From: Nitrospirillum iridis
GTDB taxonomy: Bacteria > Pseudomonadota > Alphaproteobacteria > Azospirillales > Azospirillaceae
Direction: 5' to 3'
DNA length: 64,000 bases
Assembly: GCF_014205765.1 (NCBI RefSeq)
Contig: NZ_JACIIZ010000011.1
Coordinates: forward strand, 1-64,000
The translations under genes and the position numbers were made by a program. The notes under the pieces are model-generated. The model ran no database searches. It saw nothing but the letters and a program-made list of their open reading frames with translations, and was not told the DNA's origin. Shown one piece after another: positions 17,247 through 26,170 of the stretch. Numbering within the stretch: the stretch's first letter is position 1; the number at the start of each line of letters is the position of its first letter.

Positions 17247-18074
17247 ATGAACGTGATGCCACATCCTGACGCGACGGCCGGTGTGCCCGGTCCTTTCGAT
17301 CCCGACGATCCGGTGTCCGTGCGCCGGGCCATACGGGAGGGCCGGTTCACCGGCTTCACCAACCTGGTCGCGCGTACCGTGGTGCAGGGCAACCTGGTCG
17401 CCGTCCCGGCGGAATATGCCGACGCGTTCGAGGCCTACTGCCACGCCAACGCCCAGGCGCTGCCCATCCTGGGCCGCAGCGCGCCGGGTGAACGGACCAT
17501 ACCGGCGCTGGCCCAGGACATGGACATCGCCCGCGATACCGGCGGCTACATGGTCTTCCGCGACGGGGAGCTGGTGGACACGCCGGCCGATGCCAGCGCC
17601 GCCTGGCGCGACGACTTGGTGGCCTTCGTCCTGGGCTGTTCCTTTTCTTTCGAGGCGCTGTTGCAGCGCCATGGCGTGCGCCTGCGCCACCTGGACGAGG
17701 GCGATGTGTCGGCCATGTACGTGACCGACCGCGACACGGTGCCGGTTGGGCCCTTCGGGGGCAAGCTGGTGGTGTCGATGCGGGCTTTGCGCCCGGCGGA
17801 CGCCATCAAGGCCACACTCCTGTCGGCCCGTCATCCCGCCTTCCATGGCGCGCCGGTGTCGCTGGGCTTGCCCGGCGACCTGGGCATTGAGGATTTGGGG
17901 CGAAGCTACGGCGGCCACGGGCTGACCCGGCTCAACCCTGACGAGGTTCCCGTTTTCTGGGCCTGCGGCGCCACCGGGCAGATCGCCGCCCGCGCCGCCC
18001 GCCTGCCGCTCTGCATCACGCACTACAAGGCGCACATGGTCGTCACCGACCTGCCTTTGCCAAAGGAAGATTGA
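17247..18074 (+). CDS. DUF1445 / D-glutamate-cyclase-like putative hydro-lyase
   Basis: 275 residues. VRRAIREGRFTGFT at the N-terminus and FVLGCSFSFEALLQRHG, GPFGGKLVVSMRAL and PVFWACGATGQ are conserved motifs of the DUF1445 family. Members include mitochondrial D-glutamate cyclase (D-glutamate to 5-oxo-D-proline) and uncharacterised hydro-lyases. A 5-oxoproline link is worth noting because HyuAB (31752-35521) belongs to the hydantoinase/oxoprolinase family. It is followed after 2 bp by the PhyH gene, so they are co-transcribed. Confidence 0.8.
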   Translation: MNVMPHPDATAGVPGPFDPDDPVSVRRAIREGRFTGFTNLVARTVVQGNLVAVPAEYADAFEAYCHANAQALPILGRSAPGERTIPALAQDMDIARDTGGYMVFRDGELVDTPADASAAWRDDLVAFVLGCSFSFEALLQRHGVRLRHLDEGDVSAMYVTDRDTVPVGPFGGKLVVSMRALRPADAIKATLLSARHPAFHGAPVSLGLPGDLGIEDLGRSYGGHGLTRLNPDEVPVFWACGATGQIAARAARLPLCITHYKAHMVVTDLPLPKED

Positions 18075-18076
18075 GG

Positions 18077-18934
18077 ATGAACGTCGACGAAGTCGTCTCC
18101 CACTATGAAACCCACGGCTATGCCGTTATGCCGGGATTGCTGGCCGGTCCGGTCCTGGATGAGTTGCTGGAGCTGACCGCGCGGATCGAGGCGCGCGCCG
18201 CCGACAGCGTCGCCGACGATTCCTGGTTCGACTTCGACCAGGACGCTAACGGCAAGCGCACCATCCAGCGCATCAAGAAGCCCAACCGCATCGATCCCTT
18301 CTATGCGCGCCTGGCGGGCCACCCCAAGATCGTGGACGTCCTGAACCGGCTGATCGGCCCCAACATCCGCCTGAACCACACCAAGATGAACATGAAGGCG
18401 GCCAACGGCGGCGCCGCGCTGGAATGGCATCAGGACTGGGCCTTCGCGCCCCACACCAACATGTCCACCTGTGTGGCCTCCATCATGCTGGACGGCGCCT
18501 GGGCCGAGAACGGCGCCATGCAGGTCATTCCCGGCAGCCACAAGGGTCCCTTGCTGGACCACCATGACGAGGAAGGCTATTTCGCCGGCGCCGTCGATGT
18601 CGGCCAGGTCGCGCTGGACAAGGCGGCCCTGCTGGCCGGCCCGCCGGGCACCGTCAGCTTCCACCACCCCATGACCTTGCACGGCTCCAGCGTCAATCGC
18701 TCCGGTCAGTCGCGCCGCATTCTCTTCTACGAATACGCCGCCAGCGACGCCTTCCCCCTGTTCTACAAGCTGGACTGGGATGAGTATGAGAGCCGCATCG
18801 TCGCCGGCCCCTCGACCAGCGAGGTGCGGTTCGAGCAGAATTACGTGAAGCTGCCGTTCCCGTCGCGCGCCGGCAGCTCGATCTACAAGATCCAGGCGGA
18901 ATCCAACCGCCGCTATTTCGCGGAGGCGATGTAA
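18077..18934 (+). CDS. Phytanoyl-CoA dioxygenase (PhyH) family oxygenase
   Basis: 285 residues from the ATG at 18077 (GAGG ribosome site). WHQDWAF gives the first His and Asp of the Fe(II) facial triad. LHGSSVNRSGQSRRILFYEY gives the distal His and the 2-oxoglutarate-binding Arg. GAMQVIPGSHKG is a conserved PhyH segment. It should hydroxylate a small carboxylate or amine-containing substrate using O2 and 2-oxoglutarate. It lies between the DUF1445 protein and an SDR that could oxidise the alcohol formed. Confidence 0.85.
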   Translation: MNVDEVVSHYETHGYAVMPGLLAGPVLDELLELTARIEARAADSVADDSWFDFDQDANGKRTIQRIKKPNRIDPFYARLAGHPKIVDVLNRLIGPNIRLNHTKMNMKAANGGAALEWHQDWAFAPHTNMSTCVASIMLDGAWAENGAMQVIPGSHKGPLLDHHDEEGYFAGAVDVGQVALDKAALLAGPPGTVSFHHPMTLHGSSVNRSGQSRRILFYEYAASDAFPLFYKLDWDEYESRIVAGPSTSEVRFEQNYVKLPFPSRAGSSIYKIQAESNRRYFAEAM

Positions 18935-19738
18935 GTGGGCGCCCACGGGACGATGCGTGAACGGCCCATCGCCCTGGTCACGGGCGCCAGTGCGGGCACC
19001 GGCAGTGAGATCGCCCTGGCGCTGGGTGCCGCCGGCCATGACGTGGCCATCACCGGCCGCCGGACGGAAGCGCTGGAGGAACTGGCCGGTCAACTGCGGG
19101 GGCAGGGGGCTGACGCATTGGTCCTGACCGTGGACGTGCGCGACGCGACGGCGCTGGACCAGGCGATGACCCGGTTCCTGGAATGGTCGGGCGGCCGGGT
19201 GGACGTGGTGGTGAACGCCGCCGGCACCACCGGCCCCTTGTCGCCACCTATCGGTGAATTCAGCGTGGCGGACTTCGACAACGTCATCGCCACCAACCTG
19301 CGGGCACCCTTTATCGTGCTGTCGCGCCTGCTTCCCATCATGCGGGCGGCCAAGGGCGGGCGCGTCGTCAACATCGGCGGCAACCACGGCATGCGCGGCC
19401 GCGCCGGCCGGTCCAGCTACAGCGCCTCCAAATGGGGCCTGCGCGGCCTGTCGCGCAGCGCCGCGCTGGAGGCTGGGCCCGACGGCGTCACGGTGAACTA
19501 CATCGCCCCCGGTCCCGTCGCCGTGCCCCGCATGAAGGCCGCCTGGCGGGCCCGGGCGGAGCAGGATGGCGTCAGCGAGGATGAGGCGCTGACCCGCTAC
19601 GTCGCCAACATGGGCATTCCGCTCGGTCGGCCCAGCGAGCCCTCCGACATCGTCGCCATGGTCCTGTACCTGGTGGGGCCCGGCGGGCGCAACATCACCG
19701 GCCAGGAACTGGTCATCGACGGCGGGGCGACTTTATAA
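18935..19738 (+). CDS. SDR-family oxidoreductase
   Basis: 267 residues. Motifs: TGASAGTGSE (cofactor loop), VNAAGTTG, IGGNHGMRGRAGRSSYSASKWG (active site) and VIDGGAT. GTG start directly after the PhyH stop; ATG at 18953 is a possible alternative. It belongs to the same subgroup as the SDRs at 27810 and 36659 (all share a G-RAG-x-YSASKWGLRG-type active-site region), so the island holds three related dehydrogenases. Probably oxidises the product of the upstream dioxygenase. Confidence 0.88.
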   Translation: MGAHGTMRERPIALVTGASAGTGSEIALALGAAGHDVAITGRRTEALEELAGQLRGQGADALVLTVDVRDATALDQAMTRFLEWSGGRVDVVVNAAGTTGPLSPPIGEFSVADFDNVIATNLRAPFIVLSRLLPIMRAAKGGRVVNIGGNHGMRGRAGRSSYSASKWGLRGLSRSAALEAGPDGVTVNYIAPGPVAVPRMKAAWRARAEQDGVSEDEALTRYVANMGIPLGRPSEPSDIVAMVLYLVGPGGRNITGQELVIDGGATL

Positions 19739-19740
19739 CG

Positions 19741-19875
19741 GTCTCAGGCGCCGGTGGGGCATCGGCCCCTTGGCTATCCTCGCATTCCAGTCCGCTGATG
19801 CCCCCTGGTATGCTCCGGCGCCTGCGGTCGCGAGCCACAGCGGCACGGGTCAAATCTCGTGCCGCTGGTATCGCG
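19741..19875 (-). repeat. Structured intergenic repeat, copy F
   Basis: Read on the minus strand it aligns along its full length with the copy at 24547. It has a leading hairpin CAGCGGCACG/CGTGCCGCTG (19838-19847, 19858-19867), the shared segment AGCGGACTGGAA, then AGCCAAG and stem II GGGGC-CGAT-GCCCC (19756-19769). The stem sequence differs from other copies but pairing is kept. It lies between two convergent genes. Confidence 0.8.
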
Positions 19876-19894
19876 CTTGTCCAACGGGTGTATC

Positions 19895-20398
19895 TTACCC
19901 GCCCATGCCGGTAAGCACGTCGCCGAGCTGCTCCAGTTGCTCCGGCAATGCCGCCGCCGAGCCCTGGAGCGCTTCCTCAAGCGCCTCCTTGGACGGATAG
20001 GCTTCGTGGAAAGTCAGCAGCGTCCTGCCGCCCAGATCCTCGAAGGTCACGGTCGTGATCGCGCCCTCTTCGCCTTCGTCGTTGGTCCAGACGATGCGTT
20101 CGTTCGGCACCACCTCAAGATACTTGCCATAGAAGGCCATGGTGTCCGTACCGCCCGCGGCGAATTCCAGCCGATACTTCCCCCCGGTGCGGACGTCCAT
20201 ATCGCACGCAACCAGCGAGATGCCGGGTACCGATTTAGGCACCCACCAGCGCTGGAACAGCGCCGGTTGGCTCCACGCCTTGTAAACCGTGCTCGGCGGC
20301 GCATCGAATATCCGGGTCACGACCAGTTCGCGATCACCCCTGCGCTCGACCGAGGTAGGGTTCCGCGCGCCACCGGCGCCCTCAACGTGCTGAGTCAT
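19895..20398 (-). CDS. SRPBCC / AHSA1-type ligand-binding protein
   Basis: 167 residues. RELVVTRIFDAPPSTVYKAWSQP and FQRWWVPKS are the conserved start of the AHSA1/CalC family, and MAFYGKYLEVVPNERIVWTN and TLLTFHEAYPS complete the helix-grip fold. Such proteins bind hydrophobic ligands or stabilise intermediates. Its start overlaps the end of the upstream ArsR gene by 17 bp, a very common regulator/SRPBCC pair. Confidence 0.85.
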   Translation of the reverse strand: MTQHVEGAGGARNPTSVERRGDRELVVTRIFDAPPSTVYKAWSQPALFQRWWVPKSVPGISLVACDMDVRTGGKYRLEFAAGGTDTMAFYGKYLEVVPNERIVWTNDEGEEGAITTVTFEDLGGRTLLTFHEAYPSKEALEEALQGSAAALPEQLEQLGDVLTGMGG

Positions 20399-20738
20399 CG
20401 CCGCCCTCCTGTTTCATTTCGCTGATGATGTCGTCCAACGCGTCGAAGCGGGCCTCGAAGAGCTTGCGATGCGTCTCGATCCACGCGGCCTCCGCCGAGA
20501 GGCCACGGTTGCCCAGCGTGCAGGTCCTCACCCGTCCGACCTTCCACGTGACCACCAGCCCCGCCCGCTCGAGAACCTGGATGTGCTTCTTCATGCCGGT
20601 CAGTGTCATCTGGAACTGATCGGCCAGACTGGTGATCGACGCGGCCCCGCGCCCAAGCCGTTCGATGATCCCACGGCGGGTGGCATCGGACAGCGCCGCG
20701 AACGAGAGGTCGAGGGGAAGATCTAAATACTGAACCAT
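20382..20738 (-). CDS. ArsR-family transcriptional regulator
   Basis: 118 residues. The winged helix is clear: LSFAALSDATRRGIIERL, ASITSLADQFQMTLTGMKKHIQVLERAGLV, then VRTCTLG. It has no metal-binding CxC, as usual for ArsR proteins paired with SRPBCC genes. A perfect inverted repeat covers its own start codon, so it is probably autorepressed and controls the coupled SRPBCC gene. Confidence 0.88.
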   Translation of the reverse strand: MVQYLDLPLDLSFAALSDATRRGIIERLGRGAASITSLADQFQMTLTGMKKHIQVLERAGLVVTWKVGRVRTCTLGNRGLSAEAAWIETHRKLFEARFDALDDIISEMKQEGGDDSAR

Positions 20739-20748
20739 TTGGTTCAGT
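20729..20748. promoter_or_regulatory. ArsR operator over its own start codon
   Basis: Perfect inverted repeat ACTGAACC-ATTT-GGTTCAGT with 8-bp arms. The start codon of the ArsR gene (20738-20736) lies inside it. Position and symmetry fit autoregulation by a dimeric winged-helix repressor. Confidence 0.65.
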
Positions 20749-20820
20749 GTATGGCCTGCTCACAGGAAACGCAAGCGGTCCCGACCGCCGTGAGTCCGCT
20801 CGCGGGCAGCCGGCGCCAGC

Positions 20821-20852
20821 AAAGAAAACGCCCCGACCAGCCGGCCGGGGCG
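20821..20852 (-). terminator. Rho-independent terminator after glutamine-synthetase-like gene
   Basis: On the minus strand a stem CGCCCCG/CGGGGCG (20846-20852 with 20829-20835) is followed by TTTTCTTT. It lies 26 bp after the stop of the gene ending at 20878. Confidence 0.75.
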
Positions 20853-20877
20853 CTTCCTTCCGGAATGGATGGGAACT

Positions 20878-22317
20878 TCAGAACAGATCGAAGTATTCGC
20901 GGTGTTCCCAGTCGGTCACCGTGCTGTTGTAGCGGGCGACCTCCGCGCGTTTGATCATCAGGAAGTGATCGACGAAATCATCGCCGAAGCCTTGGCGCAG
21001 CAAGGCGCTGCCGTCCAAGAGGCCCAGGGCGGTTTCCAGGCTGGTGGGTAGGGCCTCGGCCTCGGCCATGTAGGGGCTGTCGACGGCGGGCGGCGGTTCT
21101 TCCCCGGCCTCGATGCCGGCGAGGCCGGTCAGCATCTGGGACGCCAGGTAGAGGTAGGGGTTGGCCGCCGGCTCCCCGATGCGGTTCTCGATGCGGGTGG
21201 CCCCCGGCTCCCCCCGGGCCAGCACGCGCAGCAGGGCGCCGCGGTTGTCCTCCCCCCAGGCCACCCGGTCAGGCGCCAGGCTGTTGGCGCGATACCGCTT
21301 GTAGCCGTTGATGGTGGGGGTGCTGAAGGGCGTGGCGGCGGCGGCCCCCCGCAGCAGGCCGGCCAGGAACTGGCGGCCGGTCCGGGACAGGGCGGGCCGA
21401 CCCTCGGTATCAGCGAAGGCGTTGGCGCCGGTGGCCCGATCGCGCAGCGACTGGTGCAGATGCCAGCCGCTGGACATGGCGTTGGGCAGCTGCGGCCGGC
21501 ACATGAAGCTGGCGTGGTAGCCGTGGCGCCGGGCGATCTGCTTCACCGCGTTGCGGAACAGGATCATGTCGTCGGCCGGCTGGATGCCGTTGCCGGGGCT
21601 GAACACGAACTCGCACTGGCTGGGCCCGAACTCCAGCTCCAGCGAATGCAGGGGCAGGCCCAGGGCCAGGCAGTCGCGCCGCAGGATGTCCAGCACCGGC
21701 TCGATCTGGTCGAAGCGCTGTTCGGTCAGATAGGCGTAGCCCTGGTGCAGCAGGGTGACCTCCGGCGGTGTGCCAGGCTGGCCGGAATCGGCGGGTGCCA
21801 GCTTGGGGTCGACCAGCCGGGTCAGGTGGAATTCCACCTCCAGCCCGCTGACATAGTCGAAGCCGCGGTCGGCCAGCCGCGCCGCCGCCGCCTGCGCGAT
21901 CCGCCGGGTGGACAGGGCCACCGGCCGGCCATCGGCGTGGTAGAGGTCGCACATCATCCAGGCGGTGCCGGGCGCCCAGGGCAGGTGGCGAAAGGTGGCG
22001 GGGTCGGGCACCATGACCACGTCGCCGCCGCCCTGCAGGTCGGCGTTGCCGATGCCGGCCCCAGCCGTGAACACCGGCACCACCGTGCGGTGGGCCGTGT
22101 CCTTCAGCAGCAGGGTGGAGGTGATGGCGCAGCCGTCGCGCATCGCGCCCGGCACGGCGCCGGGCAGCAGCGTCTTGCCGCGCAGCAGGCCGTGCAGGTC
22201 CGGGAAGGACAGGCGCAGCTGGTGCACGTTCTCGGCCGTGATACGCGCCAGCACCTCCGCCGCCTGTCGCCGCTGGTCGTCATTCCATAGGCCGTGGCGT
22301 TCGATGAAGGCGGGCAT
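20878..22317 (-). CDS. Glutamine-synthetase-family gamma-glutamyl ligase
   Basis: 479 residues from the ATG at 22317. GLEVEFHLTR carries the metal-binding glutamates, LELEFGPSQCEF and GWHLHQSL the glutamate/metal site, INGYKRYRANSLAPDRVAWG the ATP and glutamate loop, and TRIENRIGEPAANPYLYLA the C-terminal signature. It resembles GlnA-like proteins that glutamylate amines rather than ammonia (compare PuuA, IpuC and the aniline enzymes TdnQ/AtdA1). Its start shares one base with the stop of the Rieske oxygenase gene (TGATG). That coupling suggests the amine substrate is captured as a gamma-glutamyl derivative before or after oxygenation. Confidence 0.8.
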   Translation of the reverse strand: MPAFIERHGLWNDDQRRQAAEVLARITAENVHQLRLSFPDLHGLLRGKTLLPGAVPGAMRDGCAITSTLLLKDTAHRTVVPVFTAGAGIGNADLQGGGDVVMVPDPATFRHLPWAPGTAWMMCDLYHADGRPVALSTRRIAQAAAARLADRGFDYVSGLEVEFHLTRLVDPKLAPADSGQPGTPPEVTLLHQGYAYLTEQRFDQIEPVLDILRRDCLALGLPLHSLELEFGPSQCEFVFSPGNGIQPADDMILFRNAVKQIARRHGYHASFMCRPQLPNAMSSGWHLHQSLRDRATGANAFADTEGRPALSRTGRQFLAGLLRGAAAATPFSTPTINGYKRYRANSLAPDRVAWGEDNRGALLRVLARGEPGATRIENRIGEPAANPYLYLASQMLTGLAGIEAGEEPPPAVDSPYMAEAEALPTSLETALGLLDGSALLRQGFGDDFVDHFLMIKRAEVARYNSTVTDWEHREYFDLF

Positions 22318-23639
22318 CACGCCGTCGCCTTCATCGCCGCCCAGGGCGCCGATGCCCGGCGGCGGGCGTCTGTGCGGTGCCAATAGGCCTGGATGTCCTC
22401 ACCCGCCTTGGCCACACCGTCGACGGTGGCGGGCCCGGTGACACCGGCCGCAGCGGCGGCATCCAGCGCCAGCAGCGGGGCCTCGCCCTGTTCCACCTTG
22501 CGGATTTGGCTCATCAGCAGCATGCGGTAGGCGACGATGGCCTTGTCTGTGGTGCCCAGATGTTCCCGCGTGCGGTCCTGGATGCGGCCTTGGCTTTCCA
22601 CCGCCCACTGGTCATGGACGTTGATGTCCTCGCCCATGCCGGTGTAGGTGCGGCGGCACTGCTCCACCACGTCATAGCCATAGTCGTTGTGGCGGCCCAG
22701 ACGCGGCTTGTAGTCGGGCAAGGTGTAGAGTTGCAGCCGCTGCCGGCGCATCTCCTCCTTGTCCACCGCCTCGGCGAAGCCGGTGAAGGCGGCGTACCAA
22801 TAGCAGCTGACATCGTCGATAGGCACATGCCACTGGGTGATGGTCATCGTCTCGGACAGGGGGATGACGAAGGCCTGGGGGAACATCAGGTTGGTGACGC
22901 GGACATGGGTGTCGCCGGTGTTCAGCGTGCGCAAGGAGGTCAGGCGCAGGCCGATGTCGGTCTTCTCCACGCTGATGTCCGGGTTCTCATATTCCCGCAG
23001 GACCTGCGTCATGGTCATGTCGCTATCGGCGGACTGGGCGCGGAATTGCCGGCCGTAGCTGGTGGCCGCGTCCTCATCCTCAAAGAAGCGGTGCAGGAAG
23101 CTGGCGTGGGCGGGGTCGATGCCCACCTCCAGCGCCTGCAGCCAGTTACAGTCCAGGAAGCCCTTGAAGGCGAAGACATGGCTGTCCGGGGCGATGAAGC
23201 AGTCCAGGTCCGGGAAGGCCGGCGCCTCGCCCTCGCCCAGATAGCCGAAGATCATGCCGCTCTTCTCCACCACCGGGTAGGCCCGCTGATGGATGCGGGT
23301 GCACAGCTTGCTGCCCGTGGGCTCCCCCGGTGTTTCAAGGCAGTTGCCGTTGACGTCGAACAGCCAGCCATGGAACAGGCAGCGCAGGCCGCCGCCCTCC
23401 AGCCGGCCGAAGGCCAGGTCGGCGTTGCGGTGGGGGCAGTCGCGGTCCAGCAGGCCCAGGCGCCCGGCCTCATCCCGGAACAGCACCAGGTCTTGCCCCA
23501 GCGCGCGCACCGCCTTGGCGGGGCGGGGGCTTTGCAGCTCTTCGATCAGGGCCACCGGCTGCCAATAACGGCGCAGCAGTTTGCCCAGCGGCGTGTCGGG
23601 GCCTGACCGGGTGATCAGCGCGTTCTGTTCGGGAGTCAT
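22317..23639 (-). CDS. Rieske non-heme iron oxygenase, large subunit
   Basis: 440 residues from the ATG at 23639. The Rieske [2Fe-2S] site is CPHRNADLAFG...CLFHGW (CxH-x16-CxxH). The catalytic iron ligands are in GIDPAHASFLHR (two His) with an acidic residue expected later. Overall it resembles the phthalate/phenoxybenzoate-type single-subunit oxygenases. It needs an electron supply: a flavoprotein reductase and a [2Fe-2S] ferredoxin are encoded at 28786 and 30131. Coupled to the ligase downstream, it probably hydroxylates or demethylates an amine-bearing ring. Confidence 0.88.
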   Translation of the reverse strand: MTPEQNALITRSGPDTPLGKLLRRYWQPVALIEELQSPRPAKAVRALGQDLVLFRDEAGRLGLLDRDCPHRNADLAFGRLEGGGLRCLFHGWLFDVNGNCLETPGEPTGSKLCTRIHQRAYPVVEKSGMIFGYLGEGEAPAFPDLDCFIAPDSHVFAFKGFLDCNWLQALEVGIDPAHASFLHRFFEDEDAATSYGRQFRAQSADSDMTMTQVLREYENPDISVEKTDIGLRLTSLRTLNTGDTHVRVTNLMFPQAFVIPLSETMTITQWHVPIDDVSCYWYAAFTGFAEAVDKEEMRRQRLQLYTLPDYKPRLGRHNDYGYDVVEQCRRTYTGMGEDINVHDQWAVESQGRIQDRTREHLGTTDKAIVAYRMLLMSQIRKVEQGEAPLLALDAAAAAGVTGPATVDGVAKAGEDIQAYWHRTDARRRASAPWAAMKATA

Positions 23640-23928
23640 GCGGTTGCTCCTGTTCTTCCTTGTGCGCAAGGCGGCCTTGACCGCCGCGCGGTCGTCATCG
23701 CGCGCGGCGGCTTGTTGGGGGAATGTGGACTTAGCGGGACCCGTGCCAATAACCGCGTGGCGTCAAGCGCCCGCGTGATTTTCTATAAGTATGCACCGCA
23801 GCCCCCGGCGGGGCCGTTGCCTAAACGGCGCCACGGCGGTGCCAAAACAAACAAGCCGCCACGTTGTACATCCCCGCGGCCATGGACTATTCTTCAGCGG
23901 ATTGGGCCTAAATGGGACATTTTCTGTC

Positions 23929-24531
23929 ATGATTTCAGACACTTCAGCCGCGGCACCGCGCATGGTCAAGAAGATCGCGATTTTCTGCGGCTCGAACACT
24001 GGGCTGGGGGACGCGTTCAAGGATGCCGCCGCCCATTTGGGGGCCACGTTGGCGCGCCGGGGCATCGGCATCGTCTATGGCGGCACCCACAAGGGGCTGA
24101 TGGGCATCCTGGCCGACGCCGCGCTGGCGAAGGGCGGGCATGTGCATGGCGTCATCACCCGCCGCCTGTTTGAAAAGGACCATTTGCACCCGACGCTCAG
24201 CCTGCATGAGATTGTGGACGGCATGCGGGCGCGCAAGGAGCGGATGCTGACCTTGGCCGACGCCTGCATCGCCCTGCCGGGCGGCATCGGCACGACCGAG
24301 GAGTTCATGGAGGCCTGGACCCTGAACCAGCTGGGCGACGTGGACAAGCCGGTGGGCCTGCTGAATGTCGGCGGCTATTTCGACGCCTTCATGGCCTTCG
24401 TCGACACCATGATCGCCCAACGCTTTCTGCCGGCCGAACACCGCGCCGGTATTGCTTTGGCGCCCGACGCCGACGGCCTGATCGACCAGCTGCTAGTCTT
24501 CCAGAAGCCCACCGTCGCCAAGTGGCTGTAA
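23929..24531 (+). CDS. LOG-family nucleotide 5'-monophosphate phosphoribohydrolase
   Basis: 200 residues. GSNTGLGDAF, GIVYGGTHKGLMG, MRARKERM and PGGIGTTEE (117-125) are the signature of the LOG/TIGR00730 family, which removes ribose 5-phosphate from cytokinin-type or other nucleotide monophosphates. The ATG at 23929 is used; a second at 23962 (MVKKIAIFCGS) would fit the family start equally well. Divergent from the Rieske gene across 289 bp. In this setting a role in plant-associated cytokinin release or purine salvage is possible. Confidence 0.88.
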   Translation: MISDTSAAAPRMVKKIAIFCGSNTGLGDAFKDAAAHLGATLARRGIGIVYGGTHKGLMGILADAALAKGGHVHGVITRRLFEKDHLHPTLSLHEIVDGMRARKERMLTLADACIALPGGIGTTEEFMEAWTLNQLGDVDKPVGLLNVGGYFDAFMAFVDTMIAQRFLPAEHRAGIALAPDADGLIDQLLVFQKPTVAKWL

Positions 24532-24546
24532 GCCGGTTACCTCAAA

Positions 24547-24676
24547 CCAGCGGCATGAGAAACCTCATGCCGCTGTAGCCCGCGACTGCGGGCGCCGGAG
24601 ATTTCTGGGGAGCCGAAAGCGGACTGGAAATCGAGGACAAGCCAAGCGACCGGATGGTCGCGCCCGGCGTTTGAGG
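24547..24676 (+). repeat. Structured intergenic repeat, copy A
   Basis: Leading 12-bp hairpin CAGCGGCATGAG/CTCATGCCGCTG (24548-24559, 24564-24575). Stem I is GCCCGC-GACT-GCGGGC (24578-24593). Then come GCCGGA and AGCGGACTGGAAATCGAGGA, and stem II GCGACC-GGAT-GGTCGC (24646-24661), ending GCGCCCGGCGTTTGAGGG. Sits between the convergent LOG and aldehyde dehydrogenase genes. Confidence 0.85.
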
Positions 24677-24684
24677 GAACCCGA

Positions 24685-24713
24685 GATATCCACGCGCTCA
24701 GCGCGTGGATATC
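24685..24713 (-). terminator. 13-bp perfect hairpin with the stop codon in its loop
   Basis: GATATCCACGCGC and its exact complement (24685-24697, 24701-24713) enclose a 3-nt loop. On the minus strand that loop is TGA, the stop codon of the aldehyde dehydrogenase. It directly adjoins repeat copy A. It may end transcription or protect the mRNA 3' end, but no T-run follows. Confidence 0.6.
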
Positions 24714-26170
24714 CAAAGAGATTTATTCTCCAGATGCTCGTCCAGATGCGCTCGGCCGTATTCACGGCCGTAACCGCTGGCCTTCATGCCGCCCGAGGGC
24801 ATGGCCGGGTCGATGGCGTTGTAGCAATTGACCCAGACGGACCCTGCCCGCAGCCGCCGGCCCAGGCGGTGGGCACGGCCCACGTCGCGGGTCCAGATGC
24901 CGGCACCCAGGCCGAAGGGCGTGGCGTTGGCGCGGGTGATCACCTCGTCCTCGCTGGTGAAGGGCAGGGTGGCCAGGATGGGGCCGAATATCTCCTCCCG
25001 CACCGCGCGCATGTCGTCTTGGGCGTCCACCAGGACGGTGGGCGGGAAGAAGAAGCCCTGGTCATAGCCCGCGCCGGTCAGGCGGGCGCCGCCGCTGATG
25101 GCGGTGGCGCCGGCCGCGCGGGCATCGTCCATGTGCCGGTCGACGCGATCCAACTGCCGGGCGCTGACCAGGGGGCCCAGGTCGGTCGCGGGGTCCATGC
25201 CGTCGCCGATGCGCAAGGTGGCCGCGACGCGTGCCACCTGTTCCGCGAATTCGCGGTGGACGGACTGTTCCACGAACAGGCGGGTGCCGGCGCTGCACAC
25301 CTGGCCGGAATTGGCGAAGGCGGCGATGACGGCGGTGCGGGCGGCCGCCTCAAGGTCGGCGTCGGCGAAGACGATGTTGGGCGACTTGCCGCCCAGCTCC
25401 AGCGACAGCCGGGTCAGGTTGGCGCCCGCGATGGCGGCGATGGCCCGCCCGGTGGCGTCGGACCCGGTGAAGGCCAGCTTGTCGAGGCCAGGATGGGCCG
25501 CCAGCGCAGCCCCCGCTTCCGTTCCAAAGCCGGTGACGACGTTGAACACGCCCGGCGGCACGCCGGCCTCCTCCGCCAGACGCGCCAGCATCAGCGGCGC
25601 CAGGGAGGCGTCCTCCGCCGGCTTCAGCACCAGGGTGCAGCCGGTGGCCAGTACGGGGCCCAGCTTCAGGACGGATGCCCACAGCGGGCCGTTCCACGGG
25701 ATGATGGCGCCGCAGACGCCCACCGGTTCCCTCAGCGTGCAGGCGAACATGGCGGGGTCGGCGGTCTGGGCCGTCACCCCCTCTATCCCCCGCGCCATGC
25801 CGGCGTAGTAGCGCAACAGGTCGACCAGCAGGGCCACGCTGCCACGGGTGTGGCGGATGGGCGATCCCATCTCCAGCGTATCGATGCGGGCGAAATCCTC
25901 CGCGTCCCGTTCCAGCAGGCCGGCCAGGCGCAGCAGCAGGCCTTGCCGCTCGGATGGGGAGAAACGCGGCCATGCCCCGGTCTCGAACGCCGCGCGTGCC
26001 GCTGTCACGGCGGCGTCCACGTCGGTCGCACCACCGCGTGCGATGGTGGTCAGCAACTGGCCGTTGGCGGGGTTGCGCGTCTCGAACGTGGCGCCAGCGA
26101 CGGCATCTTGCCAGCGGCCGCCGATGAACAGGGCCTTGGACTTACCGTCCAGGAAGGGATGGGTCGTCAT
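24698..26170 (-). CDS. NAD(P)-dependent aldehyde dehydrogenase
   Basis: 490 residues from the ATG at 26170. Motifs: IIPWNGPLW (oxyanion Asn), KPAED, FTGSDATGR, LELGGKSPNIVF (general-base Glu), ANSGQVCSAGTRLF (catalytic Cys) and EIFGPILA. Closest in pattern to betaine/aromatic-type aldehyde dehydrogenases; the exact aldehyde cannot be told. ATGA overlap with the DUF3830 gene, as the last gene of a four-gene minus-strand operon (SDR, PLP lyase, DUF3830, ALDH). Confidence 0.9.
   Translation of the reverse strand: MTTHPFLDGKSKALFIGGRWQDAVAGATFETRNPANGQLLTTIARGGATDVDAAVTAARAAFETGAWPRFSPSERQGLLLRLAGLLERDAEDFARIDTLEMGSPIRHTRGSVALLVDLLRYYAGMARGIEGVTAQTADPAMFACTLREPVGVCGAIIPWNGPLWASVLKLGPVLATGCTLVLKPAEDASLAPLMLARLAEEAGVPPGVFNVVTGFGTEAGAALAAHPGLDKLAFTGSDATGRAIAAIAGANLTRLSLELGGKSPNIVFADADLEAAARTAVIAAFANSGQVCSAGTRLFVEQSVHREFAEQVARVAATLRIGDGMDPATDLGPLVSARQLDRVDRHMDDARAAGATAISGGARLTGAGYDQGFFFPPTVLVDAQDDMRAVREEIFGPILATLPFTSEDEVITRANATPFGLGAGIWTRDVGRAHRLGRRLRAGSVWVNCYNAIDPAMPSGGMKASGYGREYGRAHLDEHLENKSLWISTR

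Noticed and set aside
24577-24713. tRNA or small structured RNA gene at repeat copy A
   Set aside because: No acceptor/TPsiC/anticodon pattern. Multiple copies with covarying stems fit an intergenic repeat better than a single RNA gene.
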